Assembly: GCF_029936995.1 (NCBI RefSeq)
Contig: NZ_JAPYRE010000004.1
Coordinates: 186,001 to 250,000 of the forward strand
DNA from: Henriciella sp.
Lineage (GTDB): Bacteria; Pseudomonadota; Alphaproteobacteria; Caulobacterales; Hyphomonadaceae
DNA: 64,000 bases
Direction: 5' to 3'
The stretch's first letter is position 1; each line of letters starts with the position of its first letter. Both the position numbers and the translations under genes were made by a program. A model generated the notes under the pieces. It saw only the letters and a program-made list of their open reading frames with translations. It had not been told where the DNA came from and ran no database searches. This document shows, in pieces, positions 47,834 to 56,472 of the stretch.

Positions 47834-49257
47834 GCCGCTCCATACTAAAGATGACCGCTGCGACCGGAGCGCTCGTGCTCCTGTCTGGCTGCATGACGAT
47901 TGACGAACCTTATGAGCGGCCAGCTGCGCCGATACCCGAAGCCCTGCCGGTAACGGATGCCAGCGGAGAGGCTGTCGCGCCGATTGTCTGGCAGGATGTG
48001 TTCACCGATCCGAAACTGCGCGAACTCATCAACCTTTCACTTCAGGAGAACCGCGACCTGCGGATCGCTGCGGCCAATGTGCGGCTTGCGCGTGCCCAGT
48101 ACGGCATATCGCGGGCCCAGCGTCTGCCCACCGTGACGGCCTCTGGCTCTGTGACCGAGGGTGGAACGGTTGATAGTGGCTCGACTACTGGAGGCGGCAG
48201 TTTCGGGGATTCCGCCAGGGCCAGCCTTGGCGTGACCGCCTATGAACTCGACCTGTTCGGCCGTGTCGCCAATCTCAACGAATCCGCCCTGCAATCCTAC
48301 TTCGCCACGGAAGAGGGTGAGCGCGCAGCGAAGATCTCGATTGCGGCGACCGTGGGGGAGCTCTGGCTCCAGCTTGCAGCCGACAAGGCATTGCTGGCGC
48401 TGGCTGAAGATACTGTCGAGTCGCAATCGGAGTCGCTCACCCTTACCCGGGAGCTTTTCGACGCGGGCGTATCCACAGAGCTCGACGTACGCAGGGCATC
48501 GGCGAGTGTGGAGACCGCGCGCGCCCAGGCCGCCCAGTTTGCGGCCCGGATCGACCAGGACCTGAACGCACTTCGGCTCGTTGTTGGAACTGATCTGCCG
48601 GGCGGCGTCTATGAAGCAGCTGACCTGGAGCCGGCGCCGGTCGTCACAGATGTGCCGGTCAGCCAGTCTTCACTTGTCCTGCTCAAGCGCCCGGATGTCC
48701 AGCAGGCTGAACGCCAGCTCATGGCCGCGAATGCCGATGTTGCCGTGGCGCGTGCGAATTTCTTCCCAGTGATCTCGCTGACAGGGCAGGTGGGCTATGC
48801 CAGTAGCGATCTCGGGGACCTGTTCGATGGAACGGCGGGGTGGAGCTTCGGGCCATCCATATCATTGCCTATCTTTGACGCCGGGCAGCGTCAGTCCAGC
48901 CTAGATGCTTCGCTGGCCCAGCGTCAGATTGCGGTGGCGAACTATGAACAGGCGATCCAGTTCGCGTTCCGTGACACGGCCGATGCACTGGCCATATCCC
49001 GTACGATCGACGAGCGTGTCTCGGCGCTGGACCGTCTGGTGGAGGATACATCGAAGACGCTGGAACTTTCCCAGGAGCGTTTCCAGGTCGGTGTGGACGA
49101 CTATCTCTCTGTGCTGGATTCCCAGCGTCTATATTACGACGCCCGTCAGCAGCTTATCCAGGCCGAACTGGACAGCCGGCTCAATATCATTGCCCTCTAC
49201 AGGGCGCTGGGGGCATGGCCGGATAGCCTGGCTGGGGCATCAGCAAGCAATAGCTGA
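47830..49257 (+). CDS. Outer-membrane efflux lipoprotein, NodT/OprM family
   Basis: This is a 475-residue TolC-like channel. The signal peptide has lipobox LSGC (Cys at about residue 21). Two OEP repeats follow, with AYELDLFGRVANLNE and LPIFDAGQRQSSLDASLAQR as typical markers. It completes a tripartite pump with the two genes before it, and the start overlaps the transporter stop (ATGA). Confidence 0.94.
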   Translation: MSRSILKMTAATGALVLLSGCMTIDEPYERPAAPIPEALPVTDASGEAVAPIVWQDVFTDPKLRELINLSLQENRDLRIAAANVRLARAQYGISRAQRLPTVTASGSVTEGGTVDSGSTTGGGSFGDSARASLGVTAYELDLFGRVANLNESALQSYFATEEGERAAKISIAATVGELWLQLAADKALLALAEDTVESQSESLTLTRELFDAGVSTELDVRRASASVETARAQAAQFAARIDQDLNALRLVVGTDLPGGVYEAADLEPAPVVTDVPVSQSSLVLLKRPDVQQAERQLMAANADVAVARANFFPVISLTGQVGYASSDLGDLFDGTAGWSFGPSISLPIFDAGQRQSSLDASLAQRQIAVANYEQAIQFAFRDTADALAISRTIDERVSALDRLVEDTSKTLELSQERFQVGVDDYLSVLDSQRLYYDARQQLIQAELDSRLNIIALYRALGAWPDSLAGASASNS

Positions 49258-49326
49258 GCCGATATCCAGAAAGTTGACGCGAGTGTCATCTAGACAGGCC
49301 TGCTGTTTGGGTGTTCACTCGCGTTC

Positions 49327-50835
49327 ATGACCCAGACCCATTTCGATGTAATCATTGTCGGTGCCGGACTTTCCGGTATCGGTGCAGCCTATCATTTGCA
49401 GGAAAAGTGCCCGGGCAAGTCCTACACGATCCTTGAGGGCCGCGATGCGATTGGGGGAACATGGGACCTGTTCCGTTATCCCGGCATCCGCTCGGACAGC
49501 GACATGCATACGCTCGGTTACATCTTCAAGCCGTGGAAGGAACGCAAGGCGATTGCTGACGGTCCATCCATCCTGAAATATGTCCGGGAAACAGCCGAAG
49601 AGAACGGTATCGACCAGCATATTCGCTACAACCACCTGGTTGAGCAGGCAGACTGGAATTCTGAGACCGCGATGTGGGCCCTGACGACAAGGGACGCGAC
49701 GACAGGCGAGTTACGGCATCTCAGCTGCAACTTCCTTTATATGTGTTCGGGCTACTATTCCTATAAGGGCGGTTACCGGCCGGACTTTCCGGGCGAGGAA
49801 AACTTCGAGGGCCAAATCGTGCATCCGCAGCACTGGCCGGAAGACCTTGATTACAAGGACCGGAACGTCGTGGTCATCGGTTCGGGCGCGACATCGGTCA
49901 CGCTCGTTCCGGAAATGGCGAAAAAGGCAAAGCACGTCACCATGCTTCAGCGTTCGCCAACGTATATTGTCTCCCGTCCAGCTGAAGACAGTTTTGCCAA
50001 TGGCCTCAGGAAGTGGCTGCCGGAGAAGTGGGCCTATGGCATCACGCGCTGGCGCAACATCCTTTTCCAGATGTTCTTCTTCAGCAAGTCGCGCAAGGAT
50101 CCTGACAAGGTGAAGGGGAAGATCATCGACATGGCGAAGGACGAACTCGGTCCCGGCCATGATGTCGATAGACACTTCACGCCGAGCTATAATCCATGGG
50201 ACCAGCGTCTGTGCCTGGTTCCGGATGGAGACCTGTTCCAGTCTCTCAAGGATGGAACATCCTCGATCGTCACTGATCATATCGAGCGTTTCACGAAAAC
50301 CGGTATAGAGCTCAAATCCGGGGAATCACTGGACGCGGATATCGTGGTGAGCGCAACGGGTCTGGAACTCGTGTTTCTTGGCGGGGTCGAGTTGACCCTA
50401 GACGGGCGGCCAGTCGATGTTTCGACATTACACGGCTATCGTGGCGTGATGTTCGAGGATCTGCCGAATCTGGTTTCGACTTTTGGCTACACGAATGCCT
50501 CCTGGACATTGAAGGCGGACCTGACGGCGGACTTTGTCACGAAACTGCTGAAGCACATGGAGCAAGGCGGCCATGATTCGGTGGTGCCAAAAGTGGAGGC
50601 GCCACTTGCAGACGAACCGTGGCTGGATTTCTCTTCCGGGTATGTGAAGCGGGCCATGGACCGTTTTCCCAAACAGGGAGACCGCACGCCCTGGCGCCTG
50701 CATCAGAATTATATCAAGGACATATTCCTGCTGCGCCACGCGAAGTTTGATGACGGGGTTCTCGTTTTCCGTAAGGCTGAACGCCAGCCTAAAACAGTTG
50801 CTTCAAAGCCTGAAGCATCGGTTGCGGCGGAGTAG
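49327..50835 (+). CDS. Flavin-containing Baeyer-Villiger monooxygenase
   Basis: This is a 502-residue class B flavoprotein monooxygenase. The FAD-binding GAGLSGIG is at the N-terminus and the NADPH-binding GSGATSVT in the middle. The Baeyer-Villiger fingerprint FxGxxxHxxxWP is exact at residues 160-171 (FEGQIVHPQHWP). Sequence style is EthA-like. It would insert oxygen next to a ketone, or oxidise thioamide-type sulfur. It starts 69 bases after the efflux operon on the same strand, and may be expressed with it. Confidence 0.93.
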   Translation: MTQTHFDVIIVGAGLSGIGAAYHLQEKCPGKSYTILEGRDAIGGTWDLFRYPGIRSDSDMHTLGYIFKPWKERKAIADGPSILKYVRETAEENGIDQHIRYNHLVEQADWNSETAMWALTTRDATTGELRHLSCNFLYMCSGYYSYKGGYRPDFPGEENFEGQIVHPQHWPEDLDYKDRNVVVIGSGATSVTLVPEMAKKAKHVTMLQRSPTYIVSRPAEDSFANGLRKWLPEKWAYGITRWRNILFQMFFFSKSRKDPDKVKGKIIDMAKDELGPGHDVDRHFTPSYNPWDQRLCLVPDGDLFQSLKDGTSSIVTDHIERFTKTGIELKSGESLDADIVVSATGLELVFLGGVELTLDGRPVDVSTLHGYRGVMFEDLPNLVSTFGYTNASWTLKADLTADFVTKLLKHMEQGGHDSVVPKVEAPLADEPWLDFSSGYVKRAMDRFPKQGDRTPWRLHQNYIKDIFLLRHAKFDDGVLVFRKAERQPKTVASKPEASVAAE

Positions 50836-50910
50836 GTGCAGCATGACTGCAATGCGCGCGGCAAAAAATCTTGAACCTCATGCCCGCCCGGCGTATGTGG
50901 GCTACGAAGT

Positions 50911-50987
50911 GCCGCCTTAGCTCAGTTGGTTAGAGCGCTGGTTTGTGGAACCAGAGGTCCTCCGTTCAAGCCGGAGAGGCGGTACCA
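50911..50987 (+). tRNA. tRNA-His (anticodon GTG)
   Basis: A full cloverleaf can be folded. The acceptor arm is GCCGCCT/AGGCGGT, the D-stem GCTC/GAGC, and the anticodon stem CTGGT/ACCAG with loop TTGTGGA. The T-stem is CTCCG/CGGAG with loop TTCAAGC, and CCA is encoded. There is a G1-U72 pair and discriminator A73, and the base before G1 is T, so there is no encoded G-1. This is the unusual alphaproteobacterial form of tRNA-His. Confidence 0.96.
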
Positions 50988-51232
50988 TTAACGCTCTCTT
51001 AAAGAATGTGGCAAACTGGCAGCGTAATTCAGCTCGAAGCGTGGCAGAGAGCGTGGATTGTTGCATTTCAGCCGCGCCACCCGGAAAAAACTGGAAGTTT
51101 TGAGATTTTTCCGACAATCTCTTCTCGTCTTGGGAACAAAACTTCTATAGATGAGTAGTCACACGGAATGGTCCGTTAGTCTCTGCGGTCGGTGAGCAAT
51201 AGTGCTCATGCGGCTCACAAAAGGGGATGAGT

Positions 51233-52423
51233 ATGAAAAAAACTCTGATGTGCGCGACAGCTGCGGCCGCTCTGGCGTCGGCTGGCAATGTCGCAACGGC
51301 TCAGGACGGTTGGTACGGTCGTGCCGATCTCGGGTATACCTTCGAAGGTACACTCGACCATGATGCCGAAAAGAACTCACTTTATTCGCTGGGCGGTGAC
51401 TCCGATGTCGCCGACGGTCTCGGCAACGTTCAAGTTGGCCTCGGTTATGGCTTCGACAACGGCTTCCGTCTTGAATCAACCTTCGGTTATCGCGGCGGCA
51501 GCCTCGACCCGGACGGCGTAATCAATGGCGGCATGCCGCCGAATACCGCTGACCGGTTCTACGATCAGGGCGCTGACGGCAAGATCAACATGTATGATCT
51601 GATGTTCAACGGCCTGTACGATTTCAACGTTGATGGCCCGGTTCAGCCCTATATCGGTGCTGGTATCGGTCTTGCGCAAATGCGCGCTGAAGCCTTCAGC
51701 CTGCGTTATCTGAACACCAATACCGGTGACACGTTCACCGCAAACGGTTTCAGTGACCAGGACACAAGCCTTGCCTATCAGGCTCTGGCTGGCATCGGCT
51801 ATGACATCACCGAGCAGCTCAAACTCGACGTTGGCTATAAGTTCTTCGTTGCAGACGAGTTCGACTTCGACGGTCGTGACGAGTTCGCTAACCCGGTGGC
51901 TTATGAAGGTCAGTACCAGGATCACACCGTAACGGTTGGTCTGCGGTATCAGTTCGCGGCTCCACCGCCGCCGCCTCCGCCGCCACCGCCGCCGCCGCCA
52001 CCACCGCCGCCGCCGCCACCACCGCCGCCTCCGCCTCCGCCGCCGCCGCCTCCGCCGGCTCCGGATTGCTCGACGGTCAACCAGGCGTTCGTGGTTTACT
52101 TCGAGTGGGATCAGTCCGATCTGACCAGCCAGGCTTCGGCTGTGATCGATCAGGCGGTTGCAAACATTCGTGAGCGTGAAGACTGCGCACCGGGCTCCGT
52201 GACCATTGTTGGCCACACTGACACCTCGGGTGCCAAGTCCTACAACGCCCGTCTGTCGCAGCGTCGTGCGTCCACTGTTGCGAATGCGCTTACCTCACGT
52301 GGTATCGCTTCCAGCATGATCACGACCGAAGGCCGCGGTGAGAACGATCTCGCCAAGGCAACCCGCGATGGTGTTCGCGAGCCTCTGAACCGTCGTTCGG
52401 AAGTTACGATCATCGTCCGCTAA
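51233..52423 (+). CDS. OmpA-family outer-membrane protein with polyproline linker
   Basis: This is a 396-residue protein with a signal peptide ending VATAQ, an eight-stranded beta-barrel (about residues 25-240) and 32 consecutive prolines (244-275). A C-terminal OmpA peptidoglycan-binding domain follows, with VGHTDTSGAKSYNARLSQRR and NRRSEVTI. It anchors the outer membrane to the cell wall and is probably abundant. The start at 51233 has AGGGG upstream; an ATG six bases earlier overlaps that site. It is monocistronic with a strong terminator. Confidence 0.95.
   Translation: MKKTLMCATAAAALASAGNVATAQDGWYGRADLGYTFEGTLDHDAEKNSLYSLGGDSDVADGLGNVQVGLGYGFDNGFRLESTFGYRGGSLDPDGVINGGMPPNTADRFYDQGADGKINMYDLMFNGLYDFNVDGPVQPYIGAGIGLAQMRAEAFSLRYLNTNTGDTFTANGFSDQDTSLAYQALAGIGYDITEQLKLDVGYKFFVADEFDFDGRDEFANPVAYEGQYQDHTVTVGLRYQFAAPPPPPPPPPPPPPPPPPPPPPPPPPPPPPPPPAPDCSTVNQAFVVYFEWDQSDLTSQASAVIDQAVANIREREDCAPGSVTIVGHTDTSGAKSYNARLSQRRASTVANALTSRGIASSMITTEGRGENDLAKATRDGVREPLNRRSEVTIIVR
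51962..52057 (+). repeat. 32-codon proline tract (CCN repeat) in the OmpA gene
   Basis: There are 96 bases of uninterrupted proline codons, mainly CCG with interspersed CCA and CCT. The antisense frame reads as poly-Arg/Trp and is not a gene. The near-repetitive DNA could change length by slippage in steps of three bases. Confidence 0.95.
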
Positions 52424-52447
52424 GCGGCAGATCAGATAGATTTGGAG

Positions 52448-52480
52448 ATGGCCCGGCCTTTGTGCCGGGCCATTTTCGTT
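52448..52480 (+). terminator. Terminator of the ompA-like gene
   Basis: The stem ATGGCCCGGC (52448-52457) pairs with GCCGGGCCAT (52464-52473) around a 6-base loop, followed by TTTCGTT. Confidence 0.88.
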
Positions 52481-52525
52481 TGACTGGATATTCCGGAAGC
52501 AGCACTTTGCCTGCTGCAGGATGCC

Positions 52526-52564
52526 CAAAAAAAAGCCCCGCCTCTTATCCGGGCGGGGCTTTGT
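52526..52564 (-). terminator. Terminator of the oligopeptidase gene
   Basis: The arms AAAGCCCCGCC and GGCGGGGCTTT flank a 9-base loop. On the minus strand the hairpin is followed by a run of eight T, a strong intrinsic terminator placed 52 bases after the stop codon. Confidence 0.88.
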
Positions 52565-52615
52565 CTGTGCGCTGAACCGCGGTGTTCAGCCTATTCTATA
52601 CGTTGCGTCTACGAG

Positions 52616-54847
52616 TTACTCGCCCTGTGATGGGGAGCGGGAAAGATCCAGCGTTTCAACCTTGCCAGCCGCGGCCAGAGCAAATGCATACTCAATGGCG
52701 GTCTCTTTCAGGCCTTCAAAGCGGCCGGTGGATCCGCCATGTCCGGCATCCATGTTGATACGCAGGAAATACGGGCCAGCGTTCGGGGCCTCGTGGCGCA
52801 GCCTGGCCGCCCACTTGGAGGGCTCCCAATAGGTCACGCGCGGATCCGAAAGTCCGCCGGTAATAAGCATGGCCGGGTAGTCGCGTTCGGCCACCTGGTC
52901 ATAAGGGCTGTAGGCGAGGATGGTGTCGTAATCTTCGCCGGAAGTGATCGGATTGCCCCATTCAGGCCACTCGGGCGGTGTGAGCGGCAGGCTTTCGTCC
53001 GACATGGTGTTGAGTACGTCGACGAAGGGAACCGCGGCGATAATGCCGCCAAAGAGGCCCGGGTCCATGTTGGCCGCAGCCCCCATGAGCAGACCGCCTG
53101 CTGATCCGCCATGGCCGATCACGCGGCCTTCAGCGCTATACCCATTCTCCACGAGATAGCGTCCGGCGGAAATGTAGTCCTTGAACGTGTTGGTCTTCTT
53201 CTCGAGCTTGCCATCAAGATACCATTGATAGCCTTTCGCCTGGGAGCCGCGGATATGGGCGATCGCATAGATAAAACCGCGATCGACAAGGGACAGGCGG
53301 GTGGTCGAGAAACTGGCCGGAATGGTGTTGCCGTAGGAGCCATAGCCATAAAGCAGCATTGGCGCCGAACCATCGACAGGTGTATCAGCCCGGCGCAGGA
53401 CAGTGACCGGGATCTGCTCATCGTCCCAGGCCGGGGCCTGGATGCGCTCGACAACATAGTCTTCCGGGTTGTGCCCAGACGGCACTTCACGTGTCTTGCG
53501 CAAGGTCCGCTCGCGGGTCGCCATGTCGTAGTCGTAGACCTGGTCCGGCCGGGCCGGGGAGGCGTACTCATAGCGCATGACGCTGGAATTGTACTCGCCA
53601 TCGCCAAGGCCGAGGGCGTAAGCCTGTTCGTCCATCTCAATGGCGTGCTCTTCTCCAGTGTCCCGCTCACGGATGACGATACGGGGAAGCGCATTGGCCC
53701 GTTCAAGTCTGACGAGGTGGTCGCGGTACGGGTCGAGCCCGAGGACCAGTGTTCCGGGGCGGTGAGGAATAACTTCTTCCCAGTTGTCCCGGCCGGGTGC
53801 GTCTATCGGCGCCTTCATGACCTTGAAATCAACCGCGCCATCTGAGTTGGTCAGGATGTAAAACGCATCGTTCCAGTGAACGATGTCGTATTCTTCATCC
53901 TCCTTTCGCGGCGCGATCAGTTTCGGTTCGGGCGATTTTGCGCCCGCTGGGAAGAACCAGGTTTCACCGGATGTATGTCCACCCGTTTCGATCAGGATGT
54001 AGTCTTCCGACTCGGTCTTGCCGACACCCACGAAGAAACCCGGATCGCTTTCGCGATAGATTTCCACGTCCTCACCAGTTTCGAGATTGCGCTGGAAGAC
54101 GGCTGTTGGTCGGCCCATTTCGTCGCGTTCAACCCAGTAGAGCAGGTTGGAATCGGCCCCCCATACAAAGCTTCCATACGTGCCTTCGATCGGGGTGCCT
54201 ACGGCGGCACCGGTTTCGATATCACGCACGCTGACAGTGTAGTATTCGCTGCCCTGTGTATCGACGGCGGAAGCGAGTAGCTTGTGGTCAGGAGACTGTT
54301 CGAGCCCACGTATCGAGAAGTAACTTTCGTTCTCGGCTTCCTTGTCCCCATCAAACAGGACAGTTTCAGGTGCTTCCTCGGCAAAGGCCTGACTGGCGGG
54401 CTTGCGGGCATAGACCGGATACTCGCCACCCTCGCGGTAGCGGACGTAATAAGCATATGGGCCGTCCTTGGCCGGTACGGAGCTGTCATCCTCCTTGATA
54501 CGTCCGCGCATTTCCTTGAGCAGGGTCTCGCGTAGCTGTCCCGTGGGGTCTTCGAGAGCGGCCTTGGTATAGGCATTCTCCGCTTCGAGGTATTCACGGA
54601 TATCCTGGCGCAGGACAGACGGGTCGCGCATGACCTGCTGCCAGTTCTCATCCTTCATCCAGTGATAGGGGTCCGTGCGTGTGCGCCCGACCTGTTCGAT
54701 GGTGAAGGGGTCACGCTTTGCGGCTGGTGGAACCTGTGTGTCTGGGTTGGCAGCGGCTTCGCCAGCTTTCGGTGTATCGGCATATGTCATGGAGACGGGC
54801 AGTAGCGCGGTGAGGGCGGCACTGGCAAGCAGGTGGGGCAGGCGCAT
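52616..54847 (-). CDS. Secreted prolyl-oligopeptidase family protein (oligopeptidase B-like, S9A)
   Basis: This is a 743-residue serine peptidase with a beta-propeller lid and an alpha/beta-hydrolase domain. The nucleophile is Ser582 in GHGGSAGG, the Asp is in LSDPRVTYWEPSKW, and the His in NMDAGHGG. PYHWMKDENWQQ and DEEYDIVHWN are typical of oligopeptidase B (PtrB), which cleaves after basic residues. The true start is ATG 54847, giving a signal peptide (MRLPHLLASAALTALLPVS), so it acts in the periplasm or outside. The frame extends 116 codons upstream through msrB in another phase, which is not coding. Confidence 0.92.
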   Translation of the reverse strand: MRLPHLLASAALTALLPVSMTYADTPKAGEAAANPDTQVPPAAKRDPFTIEQVGRTRTDPYHWMKDENWQQVMRDPSVLRQDIREYLEAENAYTKAALEDPTGQLRETLLKEMRGRIKEDDSSVPAKDGPYAYYVRYREGGEYPVYARKPASQAFAEEAPETVLFDGDKEAENESYFSIRGLEQSPDHKLLASAVDTQGSEYYTVSVRDIETGAAVGTPIEGTYGSFVWGADSNLLYWVERDEMGRPTAVFQRNLETGEDVEIYRESDPGFFVGVGKTESEDYILIETGGHTSGETWFFPAGAKSPEPKLIAPRKEDEEYDIVHWNDAFYILTNSDGAVDFKVMKAPIDAPGRDNWEEVIPHRPGTLVLGLDPYRDHLVRLERANALPRIVIRERDTGEEHAIEMDEQAYALGLGDGEYNSSVMRYEYASPARPDQVYDYDMATRERTLRKTREVPSGHNPEDYVVERIQAPAWDDEQIPVTVLRRADTPVDGSAPMLLYGYGSYGNTIPASFSTTRLSLVDRGFIYAIAHIRGSQAKGYQWYLDGKLEKKTNTFKDYISAGRYLVENGYSAEGRVIGHGGSAGGLLMGAAANMDPGLFGGIIAAVPFVDVLNTMSDESLPLTPPEWPEWGNPITSGEDYDTILAYSPYDQVAERDYPAMLITGGLSDPRVTYWEPSKWAARLRHEAPNAGPYFLRINMDAGHGGSTGRFEGLKETAIEYAFALAAAGKVETLDLSRSPSQGE

Positions 54848-54939
54848 GAAGAAGACATCCGTTTCGTGGAGAATGTCTGAAAGTGATAAGCGCCCGCCCG
54901 GTATTGTCCAGCTTGGACTTGGGCCGCTTCGTTCGCGGC

Positions 54940-55362
54940 TCAGGCTGGTTTGAATTCCAGCACGACACCATTGATGCACCAGCGCTCGCCGGTCGGATCC
55001 GGGCCGTCCTTGAAGACATGGCCCATATGCAGCCCGCAGGTCGCGCAGTGGCATTCCTTGCGCGGCATGATCATCTTGAAGTCGGTCTTGGTGTCGACAG
55101 CTGTTTCCCGGATCGGCTTGTAGAAGCTTGGCCAGCCTGTGCCGGAGTCGAACTTGTGTTCCGATGACCAGAGGGGCGTGTCGCAACCGACGCAATGAAA
55201 AACGCCGTCGCGTTTCTCGCTGTCATGATTGCCTGGCGAAAAAGGACGTTCGGTGCCTTCCTTTACGCCGACGCGAAACTGTTCCTCGGTCAGGATTTCG
55301 CGCCATTCCTTTGTTGACCGCGAGACCCGTTTGAAATTGTCGGCCGGTTTGGGGGGAATCAT
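54940..55362 (-). CDS. msrB: Peptide-methionine (R)-S-oxide reductase MsrB
   Basis: This is a 140-residue cytoplasmic repair enzyme reducing methionine-R-sulfoxide. The zinc knuckles CVGC and CATC are present, as are GTGWPSFYKPI and the catalytic Cys in RWCINGVVLEF. The start at 55362 has AAGGAG six bases upstream; the longer frame runs back through the preceding terminator. It is the gene before the oligopeptidase on the same strand, 92 bases apart. Confidence 0.96.
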   Translation of the reverse strand: MIPPKPADNFKRVSRSTKEWREILTEEQFRVGVKEGTERPFSPGNHDSEKRDGVFHCVGCDTPLWSSEHKFDSGTGWPSFYKPIRETAVDTKTDFKMIMPRKECHCATCGLHMGHVFKDGPDPTGERWCINGVVLEFKPA

Positions 55363-55415
55363 TTGCGGCTCCTTCATCTGTATCTTGATGATGAATATAG
55401 GACCGGCAGGACAGA

Positions 55416-55446
55416 CGAAAAAGGCCGGGCGCTTCTGGCCCGGCCT
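55416..55446 (-). terminator. Terminator of the MaoC-family gene
   Basis: AGGCCGGG (55422-55429) and CCCGGCCT (55439-55446) form a perfect stem. On the minus strand it runs into TTTTTCG. It separates the MaoC gene from msrB. Confidence 0.82.
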
Positions 55447-55473
55447 CAAGGTCCTGTGAACGGCTAGCGAGCC

Positions 55474-55929
55474 TTAGCCGTAGAGTACGGTAAGCGTCTC
55501 GGCGACGAGGGCCGGGCGGTCCTGGCCTTCGACCTCGATCGTCGCTTCCATACGGGTCTGCTTGCCGCCAGCCTTGTCTTCAACAGCGAGACATTTCTGG
55601 CGCAGGCGTACCTTGGAGCCGACTGGAACCATGTTCGTGAAACGGACCTTGTCCGAGCCATAATTGATGCCACGGGTCGTGCCCTCAACGCGCATGACTT
55701 CCGCGCCGAGCATCGGCAGGAGGGACAGCGTCAGGAAGCCGTGCGCGATCGGGCCGCCCATCTCCTTGGTGGCGCGTTCGACATCGACGTGGATCCACTG
55801 ATGGTCACCGGTCGCGTCGGCAAACTTGTTGACGCGGTCCTGGTCGATCAGGTGCCAGTCGGAGACGCCGACTTCCTTGCCAGCGAGCGATTCGAGGTCC
55901 GAGTAATGAATCTTCTTCGGGTCTGCCAT
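55474..55929 (-). CDS. MaoC-family (R)-enoyl-CoA hydratase
   Basis: This is a 151-residue hotdog-fold enzyme. The hydratase-2 motif is seen as FADATGDHQWIHVDVERA with catalytic Asp and His, and GGPIAHGFLTLSL as the substrate-site helix. It would hydrate trans-2-enoyl-CoA to the (R)-3-hydroxyacyl-CoA, a step in beta-oxidation side paths or polyhydroxyalkanoate supply. It is monocistronic by its own terminator. Confidence 0.92.
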   Translation of the reverse strand: MADPKKIHYSDLESLAGKEVGVSDWHLIDQDRVNKFADATGDHQWIHVDVERATKEMGGPIAHGFLTLSLLPMLGAEVMRVEGTTRGINYGSDKVRFTNMVPVGSKVRLRQKCLAVEDKAGGKQTRMEATIEVEGQDRPALVAETLTVLYG

Positions 55930-56118
55930 GATCTGTTGTTTCCTTCCTCAGAGGCTTTGAATTTGACGGGACTTTTCTGCGCCGGATTTTGCTGTGGTGC
56001 AAGACTGCCGGAGGGTGAAGGCGAGTGGCGCACGGACCGGGTTCAGTGATGATTGCCTGATGGTATTAGGCAGACTACGCTTGGGGCCACATCACTGCGC
56101 AGCGCTCAAGGGGGCTCC

Positions 56119-56472
56119 ATGTCAGACCAGCAGATTTCGATTGATCCGGGTGAGAAGGGCAACGCCAACCTGGTCTATATTCTCTACCTGGTGAGCCTCG
56201 TCATCGGGATCACAAGCATTTTTGGCGTCATCCTCGCCTATACCGGCAAGTCGGGAGCTTCGCCGACGATGGTCAGCCACTACAACAATCAGATCAATAT
56301 CTTCTGGAAGGCACTGCTCTATGTCATTATTGGCGCAGTGCTGACCATTATCCTGATTGGTGTGATTATCCTGCTGGCGGCAGTGGTCTGGTATATTGTG
56401 CGCACCATAAAGGGAATGCAGGCCCTGTCGGCTGACCAGCCGATTGAAGACCCTGGCAGCTGGGGGTTCTAG
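56119..56472 (+). CDS. Small membrane protein, DUF4870-like
   Basis: This is a 117-residue protein with three hydrophobic helices (about 20-44, 63-90, and a contiguous segment to 95). ANLVYILYLVSLVIGITSIF and HYNNQINIFWKALL fit the DUF4870 pattern, whose function is unknown. AAGGGGG precedes the ATG at 56119. Its stop overlaps the convergent GH1 stop by 4 bases. Confidence 0.8.
   Translation: MSDQQISIDPGEKGNANLVYILYLVSLVIGITSIFGVILAYTGKSGASPTMVSHYNNQINIFWKALLYVIIGAVLTIILIGVIILLAAVVWYIVRTIKGMQALSADQPIEDPGSWGF

Noticed and set aside
51087-51101. Short A/T hairpin after tRNA-His as a terminator
   Set aside because: The stem is only AAAACT/AGTTTT, too weak and too far (about 100 bases) from the tRNA.
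51962-52057. CRISPR or minisatellite array
   Set aside because: It is a proline-codon run inside the OmpA gene, with no spacers.
51476-52216. Minus-strand frame rich in Arg and Trp opposite OmpA
   Set aside because: The Arg run is only the complement of the proline codon tract.
54848-55195. 116-codon upstream extension of the oligopeptidase frame
   Set aside because: It runs antiphase through msrB, and a signal peptide begins at 54847.
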